DNA of 64,000 bases, taken from Nocardia asteroides (GTDB lineage Bacteria; Actinomycetota; Actinomycetes; Mycobacteriales; Mycobacteriaceae). Shown here one piece after another: positions 26,522 through 35,249 of this stretch. How positions within the stretch are numbered: the stretch's first letter is position 1; every line of letters starts with the position of its first letter. The position numbers were made by a program, and so were the translations under genes. The stretch is taken from assembly GCF_021183625.1 (NCBI RefSeq), contig NZ_CP089214.1:4588001-4652000 (forward strand), written 5' to 3'. A model generated the notes under the pieces. It saw nothing but the letters and a program-made list of their open reading frames with translations, did no database searches and was not told the DNA's origin.

Positions 26522-27304
26522 TCAGCCTGCGGCTGCGGCGTGGTTGTCGATGCCGACCGCGACGAGGATGTCGTCGCGGTCGGCGACCTCGCTGAGCTGG
26601 AAGCTGATCGACAGGGGCTGGGGGCAGTCGAGGGAGAGGGGGCGCAGGGTGGTCGTGCAGTGTCGGTTGTAGCTGACCTGCAGTCTGGTGCTCGCCCAGA
26701 GCCGTGCGAAGTCGTCGTCGGTCCGGAGCGTGGTCATGAGGCGTTGTGCCTGTCGTGTGTCGCGGTACCGCCCGAGGGCTGCGCGGACTGCGGTGACGCA
26801 CTCGCGAGCTTCGTATTCCCAGTGCGCGACGACTCGCCGGCCGGTGCGGGAGAAGAGCCAGAGCGCGAGGTTGTCCTCCGCCTCACCGAGATCGGGGACA
26901 GCGAGATGGAAGGAGCGGTTGCCGTGCAGCACGTTCGCCAGCGGGTCGAGGTGTGCTGAGGGGACGCTCCGGAGGTCGAGTTGGTGAAGATGCGCCTGGA
27001 TTCGTGGGTTGGCGAGGTGATGACGGAGTTCATCGGCGGGCAGCAGCTCGGCGGAGGGCTCCCACAGCTCGCGGGTGTGGCGTCGCTGCCACTGATCGAG
27101 CCGGTAGGCCGCGGTGAGGTTGTCGAGGACCTTGCGGGTCGGCCTGAGCTGTTGGCGTTCGATTCGTCTGAGGTATGAGTAGCTGATCTCGGCCTGCCGG
27201 GCAGCGCCTTCCTGGGAGAACCCTGCGCGGGTGCGAGCCCAGTAGAGCCACTGGTGGAGGTCCGGCATCGCGGTGTGTGCGGGAGCTGAAGGGGACGGAG
27301 TCAT
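26522..27304 (-). CDS. XRE-family regulator with MmyB-like ligand-binding domain
   Basis: A 260-residue protein with ATG 27304 (an upstream GTG-type extension is less likely). The helix-turn-helix (about 15-75) contains ARTRAGFSQEGAARQAEISY and YLRRIERQQL. The C-terminal half is the PAS-like domain of MmyB-type regulators, with DPLANVLHGNRSFH, NLALWLFS and WEYEARECVTAVRAALGRY. Such proteins bind small ligands, possibly fatty acids, and often regulate an adjacent short-chain dehydrogenase. A dehydrogenase gene lies 1.4 kb away. Confidence 0.88.
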   Translation of the reverse strand: MTPSPSAPAHTAMPDLHQWLYWARTRAGFSQEGAARQAEISYSYLRRIERQQLRPTRKVLDNLTAAYRLDQWQRRHTRELWEPSAELLPADELRHHLANPRIQAHLHQLDLRSVPSAHLDPLANVLHGNRSFHLAVPDLGEAEDNLALWLFSRTGRRVVAHWEYEARECVTAVRAALGRYRDTRQAQRLMTTLRTDDDFARLWASTRLQVSYNRHCTTTLRPLSLDCPQPLSISFQLSEVADRDDILVAVGIDNHAAAAG

Positions 27305-27461
27305 AGGCTCGCTTTCGACGTCGATGAACCCCCCACGCGGACATGGCATTCAAGTGAGGTGTTCGGGACGCTTCAAGCGGCATGACATTCGATGCCGACA
27401 GGACTCCGCTTCGGTGAGCGGCAGCGTTTGCTGCGGATTCTAGTGAGGCGGAACGCAGGTT

Positions 27462-27491
27462 GCAATATTGCGACCGCCATATTGCGGAGTC
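27462..27491. promoter_or_regulatory. AT-rich palindrome in front of the MmyB-type regulator
   Basis: GCAATATTGC at 27462-27471 is a perfect 10-base palindrome, followed 9 bases later by a second CATATTGCGG. The intergenic DNA at 27305-27564 is otherwise G+C-rich. Two similar half-sites in the promoter region of a helix-turn-helix gene suggest an autoregulatory operator. Confidence 0.4.
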
Positions 27492-27564
27492 CCAGGAAGC
27501 TCGGCTCGCTGGCGCGGCTGGACGCGGTTCCCGGTGCCGGTGCGTCTCCTGCGGGTTCGCGGGA

Positions 27565-28620
27565 TCAGTCTTGCCCATCGGCGGGTGACTGCGGGGTGCC
27601 GGAGTTGCCGGTCGGACGCAGCGTGACCAGTGCGGCGGTAGTCGAGAGGTCGAGGTCGATCGGCTTGGCGCTGACTTCGAGGGTGAGCCAGGAGCCGTCG
27701 AGGGCGCGCATCCGGACGTGCCCGGTCGACCGCTCTCGGTGGGGTCCGTCGAATAGCGCTCGGGCGGAGACGATGTCGTCGGGGTGCACAGCGGGAGCGG
27801 GCTGGCCGGGAAGCCCCTGCCAGGCAAGGCGGGGCAGGGGCGGGCCGACCCAGCGCAGCAGCCGTAGCGTGGTGGGGTTGACGATGGCGTGGTAGTCGCC
27901 GTCCGCGGCGATGCCGTCCAGCACGCGGTTGTCGAGGGTGCTCGAGGGGGGCGCGGCGGGGTTGTCGGTGGCGGGGCCGATGTCGTGGGTGATGCCGCGC
28001 ACCAGGTTGTGCACGGTGCCGTCGAGGCCGGGTTCGCTCATCTGGCGGCACGAGTAGTGCAGGGCGCGCAGCTGCCCGTCCGGGCGGGTCAGGGTCCACA
28101 GCGACTGGGTTTCCTGGCCGTCCTGCGCCCGCACGATGCGGGCGAGCGCGGTGCCTTCGTCGCGGTGATTGGAGATCAAGGGAGCGGAGTAGACACCGGC
28201 GATCGACTGTATGCGCTGGTCGGGGTGCTGCTCGAGCGGGATGCCGTAGACGGTGAGCAGGTCATCGCTGCGCAGGCTGGTGTCTTCGGTGAGGTCGAAC
28301 AGCCAGGCACCGGCGGGGTCTCGCGGGGGCACGGCCTCGTCGGGAGAGCCGGACCAGACCATCAGGCCGTGCAGGCGCGACGAGGAGATCGCCAGCGGCA
28401 CGGCGATGGTGCGGCGTGACCGGTCGGCGGAAACCTGGTCGATCGTGGTGTGCTCGACGGTGACGGCGGCGATCGCTCGCTTGGTCTCGGCCAGCGTCGT
28501 GCGGTGGCGAACGATGTTCTCCAGCGGGACGAACCGTTTCGGGCTGCGCCCGACCGCGATCACTGAGGGCTCTGGCTGCTCGCCGAATGTCTCGATGAGC
28601 AGCCATTTCGGTGCGGCCAC
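27565..28620 (-). CDS. GAF/PAS-like protein (DUF5593 type)
   Basis: A 351-residue protein. GTG 28620 lies right behind a strong GGGGGGAGGG site; the longer frame to 28728 is not needed. It begins AAPKWLLIETFGEQPEPSVI and has RFVPLENIVRHR, both typical of a nocardial and mycobacterial family with a GAF-like N-terminal domain and a PAS-like second half (about 190-340, with DYHAIVNPTTLRLLRWVG and DGSWLTLEVSAKPIDLDLS). Probably a cytoplasmic sensor of a ligand or redox state; it has no output domain of its own. Confidence 0.75.
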   Translation of the reverse strand: MAAPKWLLIETFGEQPEPSVIAVGRSPKRFVPLENIVRHRTTLAETKRAIAAVTVEHTTIDQVSADRSRRTIAVPLAISSSRLHGLMVWSGSPDEAVPPRDPAGAWLFDLTEDTSLRSDDLLTVYGIPLEQHPDQRIQSIAGVYSAPLISNHRDEGTALARIVRAQDGQETQSLWTLTRPDGQLRALHYSCRQMSEPGLDGTVHNLVRGITHDIGPATDNPAAPPSSTLDNRVLDGIAADGDYHAIVNPTTLRLLRWVGPPLPRLAWQGLPGQPAPAVHPDDIVSARALFDGPHRERSTGHVRMRALDGSWLTLEVSAKPIDLDLSTTAALVTLRPTGNSGTPQSPADGQD

Positions 28621-28681
28621 AGGCCCTCCCCCCGGAGAGTTCGATCGACGAACCGGACGGCTCGGCCGAGACCGCTGTCGA

Positions 28682-29608
28682 TCATGAAAGTCTTCCGGCG
28701 AGCTTAATGAGCCGCTCGTAGCGTGCACCAGCGAGACGCGCTGTGATCTCGGCTAATTGGGCGTCGGCTCCGACCAACACGCGAGCCGAACCCCGTTCGA
28801 CCCCGGTCAGGACGACTCGCGCGGCGTGGTCGGGGTCGGTGCGGGCGACGTGCTGTTCGAAGCGGGTCACCGTGGTGTGGCGATCGATGCCCGGTGCCAG
28901 CAGGGCAGCGCGGGCGATCGAGGTGCGGATCCCGCCGGGGTAGACCCCGACCACGGCGATCTCGGTGCCGGTGAGGTCGGCGCGCAGTGCCTCGGTGAAG
29001 CCGCGGATCGCGAATTTGGCCGAGGTGTAGGGGCCGTGGCCTGCGGCGGCGACCAGCCCGAGCGCCGAGGAGAAGGTGACGATCCTGCCCCGGGTGCCCT
29101 GGTCGAGCAGATACGGCAGGAAGGCTTTGGTGACCTGCACGGTTCCGAAGAAGTTGATGCGCAGCACGGCGTCGAAGTCGGTGAGCGGAGAGTCTGCGAC
29201 CGAGCCGACGTGCAGCACACCGGCGCTGTTGATCACGGTGTCGATGCGCCCGAAGTGCTCGACGGTGCCGGTGGCGTACGCCTGGACTTGCGAGCGGTCG
29301 CCGACATCGAAGACCGACACCGTGGGGACATGCGGTCCGGCGCACGCCACGCGGGTGCCCTCGACCGCCTCCGCGTCGATGTCGGCAAGCGCGAGCCGGG
29401 CACCGCGGCGACTCAGCTCGAGGGCCAGAGCCCTTCCGATCCCCGCTCCGGCACCGGTGATCGCGACCACTGCCTCCTCGAAGAACGCCGACGAACTCTG
29501 CCAACCCCGCAGCGCCGTGACCGCGCCTTCCATGAATCCCCGTACTCCGCCCATGTCCGCAAGCTTACGTAGGCCCAAGCTCGCGAACCCGTTGAGGCGG
29601 AACAGCAT
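28682..29608 (-). CDS. Short-chain dehydrogenase/reductase
   Basis: A 308-residue protein with the classical SDR fold: GAGAGIGRALA cofactor loop (about 44-54), NSAG, catalytic serine in SSALG, and YTSAK with the catalytic tyrosine and lysine (about 190-194). The start is probably ATG 29608; later ATGs at MGGVRGF or MEGAV are possible. It is divergent-adjacent to an MmyB-type regulator (29655), an association known to be very common, where the regulator controls the dehydrogenase. Substrate unknown. Confidence 0.92.
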   Translation of the reverse strand: MLFRLNGFASLGLRKLADMGGVRGFMEGAVTALRGWQSSSAFFEEAVVAITGAGAGIGRALALELSRRGARLALADIDAEAVEGTRVACAGPHVPTVSVFDVGDRSQVQAYATGTVEHFGRIDTVINSAGVLHVGSVADSPLTDFDAVLRINFFGTVQVTKAFLPYLLDQGTRGRIVTFSSALGLVAAAGHGPYTSAKFAIRGFTEALRADLTGTEIAVVGVYPGGIRTSIARAALLAPGIDRHTTVTRFEQHVARTDPDHAARVVLTGVERGSARVLVGADAQLAEITARLAGARYERLIKLAGRLS

Positions 29609-29654
29609 CCCCTCGCTGCGAGCGCGTCCATGACCGGTGTCCGAGCCTCGCCGC

Positions 29655-30521
29655 TCAGGCCGACACCGGGCCGAGGTAGAGGCTGGGCAGGGCGGTGCAG
29701 AACTGGAGACTTTCCCCGCACATGCCCTTGCCGAGCTGAATGCCCAGCGAGTAGCGCACACCGGTGCCCCGATCGAGCAGATGGACCGGGTTGTCGGGGC
29801 CACGGCCGTAGGCAACGGCGACGGTACCGATCCAGCGCGAACTGAAAGCGGCGTCGGCTCGCAGCCGCCGCAGCAGCTCAAGGGCGCGTGGTTCTGCGCG
29901 GTGCCGCCCGAGCGCCCCTCGCAGCGCCGCGACGAGGTAAGCGGACTCGTCGTCGCGGAACAAGATCGTCTGCTCCGAGGGCGAGTCGTCCACCCCGGGG
30001 TGGAAGTGCCACAGCGCCACGTTGTCCTCGAAGTCCCTGACCCCGGGAAACGACGCGGCGAACTGCATGTTGGCCGCGATCACGTTCCACAACGGGTCGA
30101 TGAACGCGCACGCCACCCCGGCCCGGTCGAGCCGGGCGAACCTCGCTCGCCACTCCGGTGCACGCGCACGCTCGCGGAGCTCTGCGAGGGGTGCGAGGGG
30201 GACCGGCGCCTGGGCGAGTTCGCGAGTGAATCGTTCCTGCGCCCGGTCGAGGTTGTACCCGGCCACGATGCTGGCCAGCGCCGATTCCGAGGGCTCAAGC
30301 TGGTTGTTCTCGATCCCTTTGACCGTTCCCTCGCTGATATGCAGGCGCAGGGCCGCCTGCGGTCGGGTCAGTCCGTGTTGAATCCGGAGCTGGCGCGTCC
30401 AGCGGCCGATATCGGATATCTCGACCGATATCTTGTTGCGATAGAAGCCCGGTCGCTGAGTGCACCGCGAATCGGGCCTCGGGCGGGAAGTCTCATCCAC
30501 TGTCTCCCTCTCTTCCTCCAT
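29655..30521 (-). CDS. XRE-family regulator with MmyB-like ligand-binding domain
   Basis: A 288-residue protein, using ATG 30521; earlier and later starts are possible. The helix-turn-helix (about 40-95) reads QLRIQHGLTRPQAALRLHIS and GTVKGIENNQL. The second half is the MmyB ligand domain, with DPLWNVIAANMQFAASF, NVALWHFHPG and ESAYLVAALRGALGRHR. It lies 46 bases upstream of the short-chain dehydrogenase on the same strand, so the two form one unit. Three GATATC sites cluster at 30408-30432 inside its 5' part and could be an operator if the true start is later. Confidence 0.87.
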   Translation of the reverse strand: MEEERETVDETSRPRPDSRCTQRPGFYRNKISVEISDIGRWTRQLRIQHGLTRPQAALRLHISEGTVKGIENNQLEPSESALASIVAGYNLDRAQERFTRELAQAPVPLAPLAELRERARAPEWRARFARLDRAGVACAFIDPLWNVIAANMQFAASFPGVRDFEDNVALWHFHPGVDDSPSEQTILFRDDESAYLVAALRGALGRHRAEPRALELLRRLRADAAFSSRWIGTVAVAYGRGPDNPVHLLDRGTGVRYSLGIQLGKGMCGESLQFCTALPSLYLGPVSA

Positions 30522-30852
30522 CTCGGGAAACCTCGGTGGTTCCATCGAACGCCTCGCGCCCAACCGGACATTATTACCCGAGATCGAGCACTCCGGCAAC
30601 GTCGACCTGGCCACGGGGTCGCGGGGCGTCCGAGGTGGCGGCGCGGCGCTCGGGACACAGCGGATCGCTAAATTCTGGCGACTCTACCCGCTCGAATCGT
30701 TGCCCCATTGCGCTATCAGTGCAGCTCACAGGCTACATAGATTCGGGTATCGAAATGGTCGGCAATTTCTCTGCCCCTTGCAGCCCTAGTATTCGGGACT
30801 TTCCGAGGTTGTGATGGTGAAGCAACTGAAACTGCTCTGAAAGGGACGAACT
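30522..30852. other. Gene-free spacer with divergent promoters
   Basis: No supported frame in 331 bases. The stretch must hold promoters for the minus-strand regulator and for the plus-strand 35-residue peptide. Composition becomes more A+T-rich toward 30700-30850. Confidence 0.5.
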
Positions 30853-30960
30853 GTGGATCTGTACGGAATTCTGTCGCTAGTCGATCTCGGCGCATCGGCG
30901 CTGTCGAATGTACTGGCGCTGGGCTCCCAGGTGATCAGCCTGGTGCTCCCGTTCCTCTGA
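30853..30960 (+). CDS. 35-residue hydrophobic peptide
   Basis: GTG 30853 follows AAGGGA at eight bases. The product begins MDLYGILSLVDLGASALSNV and ends VISLVLPFL. It would be one membrane-inserted or amphipathic helix, and is too short to appear among larger frames. A strong terminator (31001-31038) ends its transcript before the next gene, so it looks like an independent small gene. It resembles toxin-like or secreted hydrophobic peptides only in general character. Confidence 0.55.
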   Translation: MDLYGILSLVDLGASALSNVLALGSQVISLVLPFL

Positions 30961-31000
30961 TCGGCAGCGCGATCCTGCGCTGAACTGAGGAATTTTCCGG

Positions 31001-31038
31001 CGGGTCGCCCGGCTGTGGTCGGGCAGCCGGGCGACCCG
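31001..31038 (+). terminator. Strong hairpin terminator
   Basis: CGGGTCGCCCGGCTG and CAGCCGGGCGACCCG form a perfect 15-bp stem with an 8-base loop, 40 bases after the peptide stop. Confidence 0.75.
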
Positions 31039-31115
31039 TAATCGGCGTGCGCTTTCTCTCGCACCGCTGACTCTGTTCTTTCATCTTTTCTCCTTTGTCC
31101 GAGGGGTTATTCGTC

Positions 31116-32027
31116 ATGCCCGAAAACGGGAAACAATTCATACCTTCCGTCCTGGTCCGGGAACGGGGTTACCGGCCAGCGACCATCCGTCACCGCGGTG
31201 AGCGCGGGGTGCGAGTGCTGCGAGGCGGTCGGCTGCTGGTGCTCGGCGCGGTGCCGGTGGCGCTCATGCTGACCGGCCCGCTCGCGAGCGGAGCAACGCT
31301 GGACCCGATCGCGGATCAGCCCGGGGTCACCGCCCCGGCTCAGCCCGGAACCACCGCGCCCGCACCGCCCCCGCCGCCTCCGCCGCCCGAGCCCGCGGTG
31401 GTCTACCCGGAGCAGCCACCCGAGGTCCGCAACGGGCCCGCCCCGCGTCCCGCGCCTTCGCCCGCTCCCGCGCCGTCGGTACAGGTGATCGAGTTGCATT
31501 CTCCGGAGCCGGTGCCCCCGGTCGCGCCGATCGAGCCGCCGCCGGACACGATCCGGGTCGGTCAGTGGCAGGCCCCGTCCCCGGAGTGGCTGCCCCCGGA
31601 GATCCGCGACGGAATCAACACCACCGCCGCGAACGCCGAGGCCCAGGCCGCGACGTTCCTGGACTCGGTCGGGCTTCCGGCGGGGCGCTCGGACCGGGTC
31701 GCCGGTGCCACGATCGCCGGGGCCGGTGTTGGTGGTGCGATCGGTGGCGCGCTGGCCGGTGCTCCGGCGGCAGCGGCGGGCGCGGTGGCGGGTGGGCTGG
31801 CCGGGGGCACGATCGGCGGCATGGCCGGTGCCGCGCTCGGCACGGTGGTCGAGGTGCCGGTCATCGGCACGATCACCTCCGGGGTCGCCGGGACCGCGCT
31901 GGGCGCGGCGGCCGGTGCGCTGGCTGGCGCGATCGTGGCCGGGGTTCCCGCCGCCGTCGTCGGCGCGCTGGCCGGTGGCACGGTGGGCGTGGGGTTCGGT
32001 GCCGGTGCGGGGGTGGGGCAGCCGTGA
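31116..32027 (+). CDS. Secreted proline-rich protein with glycine-zipper domain
   Basis: A 303-residue protein. ATG 31116 has GAGGGG nine bases upstream. A signal or membrane helix (about 40-62, LLVLGAVPVALMLTGPLASG) is followed by a proline-rich stretch (about 70-150) and then about 110 residues that are almost only Gly, Ala and Val in a GxxxG pattern (GAGVGGAIGGALAGAP type), as in glycine-zipper membrane proteins. It may insert into or span the mycomembrane. Its stop overlaps the start of a cutinase gene (GTGA). Probably a cell-envelope component of the transfer apparatus; no family named. Confidence 0.65.
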   Translation: MPENGKQFIPSVLVRERGYRPATIRHRGERGVRVLRGGRLLVLGAVPVALMLTGPLASGATLDPIADQPGVTAPAQPGTTAPAPPPPPPPPEPAVVYPEQPPEVRNGPAPRPAPSPAPAPSVQVIELHSPEPVPPVAPIEPPPDTIRVGQWQAPSPEWLPPEIRDGINTTAANAEAQAATFLDSVGLPAGRSDRVAGATIAGAGVGGAIGGALAGAPAAAAGAVAGGLAGGTIGGMAGAALGTVVEVPVIGTITSGVAGTALGAAAGALAGAIVAGVPAAVVGALAGGTVGVGFGAGAGVGQP

Positions 32028-33259
32028 GCGGGATCCGGCTGCTCACCGCCACCGTGCTGGCGGCCACCGCGAGCGTGCTGTGCGCCCCCGGTACCGGGGG
32101 CGCGCAGCCGCCGACGAGTGGTTCGAGCTGCCCGGCGCTGTGGATCCTCGGGGTCCAGGGCACCGGCCAGTCCTCTCCGCAGGCGTCGGAGACCGCCGAT
32201 ACCGGGATGCTCGGTGCTCTGCTGGGCCCGGTCGTGGCGGCCGTGCCGGGGCTGGTGCAGCGCACCTACATCGCCTACCCCGCCGGGTTCGGTGGCGCGC
32301 TGGGCACCGGCGGGGGCCCCGTCCCCTACGCCGACTCGGTCGCCATCGGCCTGGCCGCCCTCGAAGACACCGCCGCCAGGGTCGCCGCCGCGTGCCCATC
32401 CACCGCACTCGCCGCGGTCGGCTACTCCCAGGGCGCGCAGGTGGTCTCGCAATTCGCACGCGCGGTTGGTGCCGGGGACGGCCCGGTCGCGCCCGAGCAG
32501 GTCGCGGGGGTCGCGCTCTACGCCGACCCCGACCGTGCTCCCGGGACGGCGGTCTTCCCCGGTCGTCCCGGGCAGGTGAGCCCCGACCGGGCCCCCGGAA
32601 CTGCCGGGTCGGGGGTGGCGGCGGTGCAGATCAGCACCGCCCCGGCCTCGGGCAGCGGGCTCGCTGCGGGCGGCTCCGATTACGGGGCATTGACCGGGCG
32701 GGTCGCCGACATCTGCGTCGAGGGCGACCCGAGCTGCTCGGCACCCGACCATGCCGCCCTGCTGCGCCTGGCCGCCGGAGTCGCCGCTCAGGCGGACCTG
32801 CGCGATCCGCTCACCGCGCTCGGCTCGCTCCAAGCCCTGCTCTCCGGCGTGCTCGGGGACGCCTGGACCGCCGTCGTGAACCAGGACTTCACGGTTGGGC
32901 CTGGCGGGGTCGACTACTCCCCGCAGGCGAGCCTGGCCGCGCGGCTCACCGCAGCTGCGGACTCCCACACCCCGTCTCCGCCGCCGGAGGAGGTCGCGGC
33001 GGCCTCGGCCCGGTGGGGGCAGATCACCGCCGTGGTGGCCGAGGACCCGGTCGGGCAACTGCCGAAGCTGGCCGGGCAGCTCTCCGGCGCCTGGAGCCAG
33101 TTGCTCGCCGACAACGCCGACACCCTGAATCCGGCAGTGTGGCTGCGCTATTCCGACGCCATCGCCCGCCACACCGGCTACGCCGCCGCCGGGCAACTCG
33201 CCAGCGGAGTCGCCTGGCTCATCGCACTCGCCCACGACCTCGCCGGGAGCCACCCATGA
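32024..33259 (+). CDS. Secreted cutinase-family protein
   Basis: A 411-residue protein. GTG 32024 overlaps the previous stop. Signal peptide (about 1-25, ending GTGGAQ). The cutinase domain has ILGVQGTGQSS, AVGYSQGAQV with the nucleophile serine intact, and DICVEGDPSC typical of the Asp/Cys region, followed by an HAALL histidine position. A helical C-terminal third has no known match. Actinobacterial conjugative elements often carry cutinase-like proteins; they may loosen the mycolic-acid envelope for DNA transfer. This is the only one of three such proteins here with an intact nucleophile. Confidence 0.85.
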   Translation: MSGIRLLTATVLAATASVLCAPGTGGAQPPTSGSSCPALWILGVQGTGQSSPQASETADTGMLGALLGPVVAAVPGLVQRTYIAYPAGFGGALGTGGGPVPYADSVAIGLAALEDTAARVAAACPSTALAAVGYSQGAQVVSQFARAVGAGDGPVAPEQVAGVALYADPDRAPGTAVFPGRPGQVSPDRAPGTAGSGVAAVQISTAPASGSGLAAGGSDYGALTGRVADICVEGDPSCSAPDHAALLRLAAGVAAQADLRDPLTALGSLQALLSGVLGDAWTAVVNQDFTVGPGGVDYSPQASLAARLTAAADSHTPSPPPEEVAAASARWGQITAVVAEDPVGQLPKLAGQLSGAWSQLLADNADTLNPAVWLRYSDAIARHTGYAAAGQLASGVAWLIALAHDLAGSHP

Positions 33260-34395
33260 CCCTCGACCCCTTCTACGACACCCCCGAGCTCGACGGCTAC
33301 CAGCCCGGCACGATGGTCCGCACCCGCCCGGTGTTCGTACCGCAACTCGCCGACGCCGCCGGGGCCTGGCAGGTCGTCTACACCTCCACCACCTCACGGT
33401 CGGAGACCTTCGCCGCCTCGGGCATCGTGCTGCTACCCGAGAACGTCGCCGAAGTAGGCAAGACCGCGATCCTGGCGTACTGCCCGGGATTTCGCGGGCT
33501 CGGCGGAGTGTGCGCGCCCTCGCAGATGCTGGCGGTCGGCACCGAACCCGACATCACCGCCATCGAAGCAGCCCTGCAGCGGGGCTGGGTGGTGGCGATC
33601 CCCGACGGAGAAGGACTCGGCATGACCGGGCGCGGACCGCACCCCTTCCTCGCCGCACGCGCCGGAGGCCGGGTCGTTCTCGACCTGGCCCGCGCGATCT
33701 ACCGCGACGCCGACCTCGGCGCGGCGGTCGCGCCGTTCGTGGTGTGGGGCTACGCCGACGGCGGGCGCGTGGCCGCCGCCGCCGGGGAGCTACACCCCTG
33801 GTACGCCCCGGAGCTGGACCTGCGCGGTGTCGCCGCCGGAGCGGTGGTCTCCGATCTGGCGGCGCTGGCACCGGCCTTCAGCCGGGGTGTGAGCGCCGGG
33901 CTCGGGCTGGCCGCGCTGGTCGGGCTCTCCCGCGCTTACAGCACGCTCTCGCTGCGTCACGTGCTCACCGAGGACGGGATGGCCGCTGCCGAGCAAGCCC
34001 AGCACCTCACCGCCGCCGAGCTGCTGGCCCGGTTCCCGCAACCGCTGGCGCATTGGTGCCGTCGCCCCGACCCGTGGAACGACCACTGGTGGCGCCGGGT
34101 CCTGGCCCTTGAGACTCTCGCGCATACGAAGCCGCATGTGCCGCTGCACCTCTACCACGGCAGCGACGACATGATCGTGCCCGCCCAAGCAGGACGGCGG
34201 ACCCTGATCGCCTACCGGCAGCGTGGCACCCAGGTGGACTGGCGCGAGTACAACGACGACCACCGCGCCACCGCGGCGAGCGCGGCTCGTGATGTCCTCG
34301 CCCGACTCGGGGAGGACATCGCCGAGCGACCGGCACCCCGCTCGGGGCGGCCGATCGACGAGCACGAGCACCGTGAGCCCGCGCGCCGTCCCTGA
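33256..34395 (+). CDS. Secretory-lipase-family (alpha/beta hydrolase) protein lacking the nucleophile serine
   Basis: A 379-residue protein. ATG 33256 overlaps the cutinase stop (ATGA). Its closest plan is the LIP family of mycobacteria and nocardiae: YCPGFRGLGGVCAPSQML, WVVAIPDGEGLG, and LHLYHGSDDMIVPAQAG near the acid. The nucleophile elbow is GYADGG where active members have GYSQGG, so the serine is alanine and the enzyme is probably inactive on esters. No signal peptide is obvious. A binding or structural role in the transfer complex is more likely. The context is the cutinase operon. Confidence 0.8.
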   Translation: MTLDPFYDTPELDGYQPGTMVRTRPVFVPQLADAAGAWQVVYTSTTSRSETFAASGIVLLPENVAEVGKTAILAYCPGFRGLGGVCAPSQMLAVGTEPDITAIEAALQRGWVVAIPDGEGLGMTGRGPHPFLAARAGGRVVLDLARAIYRDADLGAAVAPFVVWGYADGGRVAAAAGELHPWYAPELDLRGVAAGAVVSDLAALAPAFSRGVSAGLGLAALVGLSRAYSTLSLRHVLTEDGMAAAEQAQHLTAAELLARFPQPLAHWCRRPDPWNDHWWRRVLALETLAHTKPHVPLHLYHGSDDMIVPAQAGRRTLIAYRQRGTQVDWREYNDDHRATAASAARDVLARLGEDIAERPAPRSGRPIDEHEHREPARRP

Positions 34396-34412
34396 CTCCC
34401 TCCGGAGGGAAC

Positions 34413-34449
34413 CCTGCCCGCACCCTGCTTCCCCGGGGGTGCGGGCAGG
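34413..34449 (+). terminator. Hairpin between the lipase-like gene and the next operon gene
   Basis: CCTGCCCGCACCC and GGGTGCGGGCAGG form a perfect 13-bp stem with an 11-base loop. A short TCCCTCCGGAGGGA palindrome lies just before. It could attenuate or end transcription between 34395 and 34498. Confidence 0.6.
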
Positions 34450-34497
34450 CGCGGTCGATCACCCGATCCGGCGACGCTGCCCGAGGAGGCGAGATGA

Positions 34498-35247
34498 ATG
34501 ACGAGGTATCCCCGCGATCCATCCGATGACGACGACGCCGAGGTGTGGGTCGACCTGCCTGCGTCCCGGCCGGAACTCCACGTCGTCACCGGCCACGGCC
34601 CCGGCCCCGCCCTCGACGGGCCCGGCGGATCGTCCTCGCCGGAGAGCCTCTGGTTGGTCCCGCTCCGCGACGCCGACGCTCCCGGCACGGCCGACACCGG
34701 CCCGTTGCCCCGATGGCGGGACGGGATCCGGTATCGGTGGCCGCGCGGGGTCTGGGCTGTTGTGGGGGCGATTGTCGCGGCACTGGCCGTGGTCCTGGCG
34801 GTCACCCCGACCGGCGGCCGGGACGCCGGTCAGCAGGTCCAGTCCACCGCCGCACTTCCGAGCCCGGACATCACTGCCCAGGGGCCGTGTGCCGGGCTCT
34901 CGGGTGAAGTGGTCACCGACCGCGCCGGTGACCCCGCCACCCTGGCCGGGGTAATCGCCTCGTTCGAGGCCGCCTACTTCCTCGACCGCGACGCCGCCAA
35001 GGCGATGCCGCTGCTCGCCCCCGAAACCGGGATCACCGCCGACGCCCTCGCCGCGGGCATCTCCAGCATCCCGCCGGGCACCCGGCACTGCGTGGCCATC
35101 GACCCGATCGCCCCGGGCACCGCGAACGTCCACATCGCCGAAGTGCACCCGGACCGCACACGGGTCGATTACCTCCAGCTGATCAACACCCGCCCCGCCG
35201 ATACCGGCACCGCGCTGCTGATCTCCAACTTCCAGAAGCGGGGATAG
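34498..35247 (+). CDS. Single-pass membrane protein with NTF2-like exported domain, VirB8/TraB-like
   Basis: A 249-residue protein. ATG 34498 follows GAGGAGG by nine bases; an ATG at 34494 opens only an 11-codon frame. An acidic cytoplasmic tail, one transmembrane helix (about 84-104) and a soluble exported domain (about 120-249, with FEAAYFLDRDAAKAMPLLAP) follow. This shape, with an NTF2-like C-terminus, is that of VirB8/TcpC-type assembly proteins. It is two bases from the ParA-SARP gene. The role is inferred from shape and context. Confidence 0.65.
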   Translation: MTRYPRDPSDDDDAEVWVDLPASRPELHVVTGHGPGPALDGPGGSSSPESLWLVPLRDADAPGTADTGPLPRWRDGIRYRWPRGVWAVVGAIVAALAVVLAVTPTGGRDAGQQVQSTAALPSPDITAQGPCAGLSGEVVTDRAGDPATLAGVIASFEAAYFLDRDAAKAMPLLAPETGITADALAAGISSIPPGTRHCVAIDPIAPGTANVHIAEVHPDRTRVDYLQLINTRPADTGTALLISNFQKRG

Positions 35248-35249
35248 CC

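Noticed and set aside
31562..33397. Long minus-strand frame opposite the glycine-zipper and cutinase genes
   Set aside because: Shadow of two genes with signal peptides, family motifs and overlapping start-stop sites.
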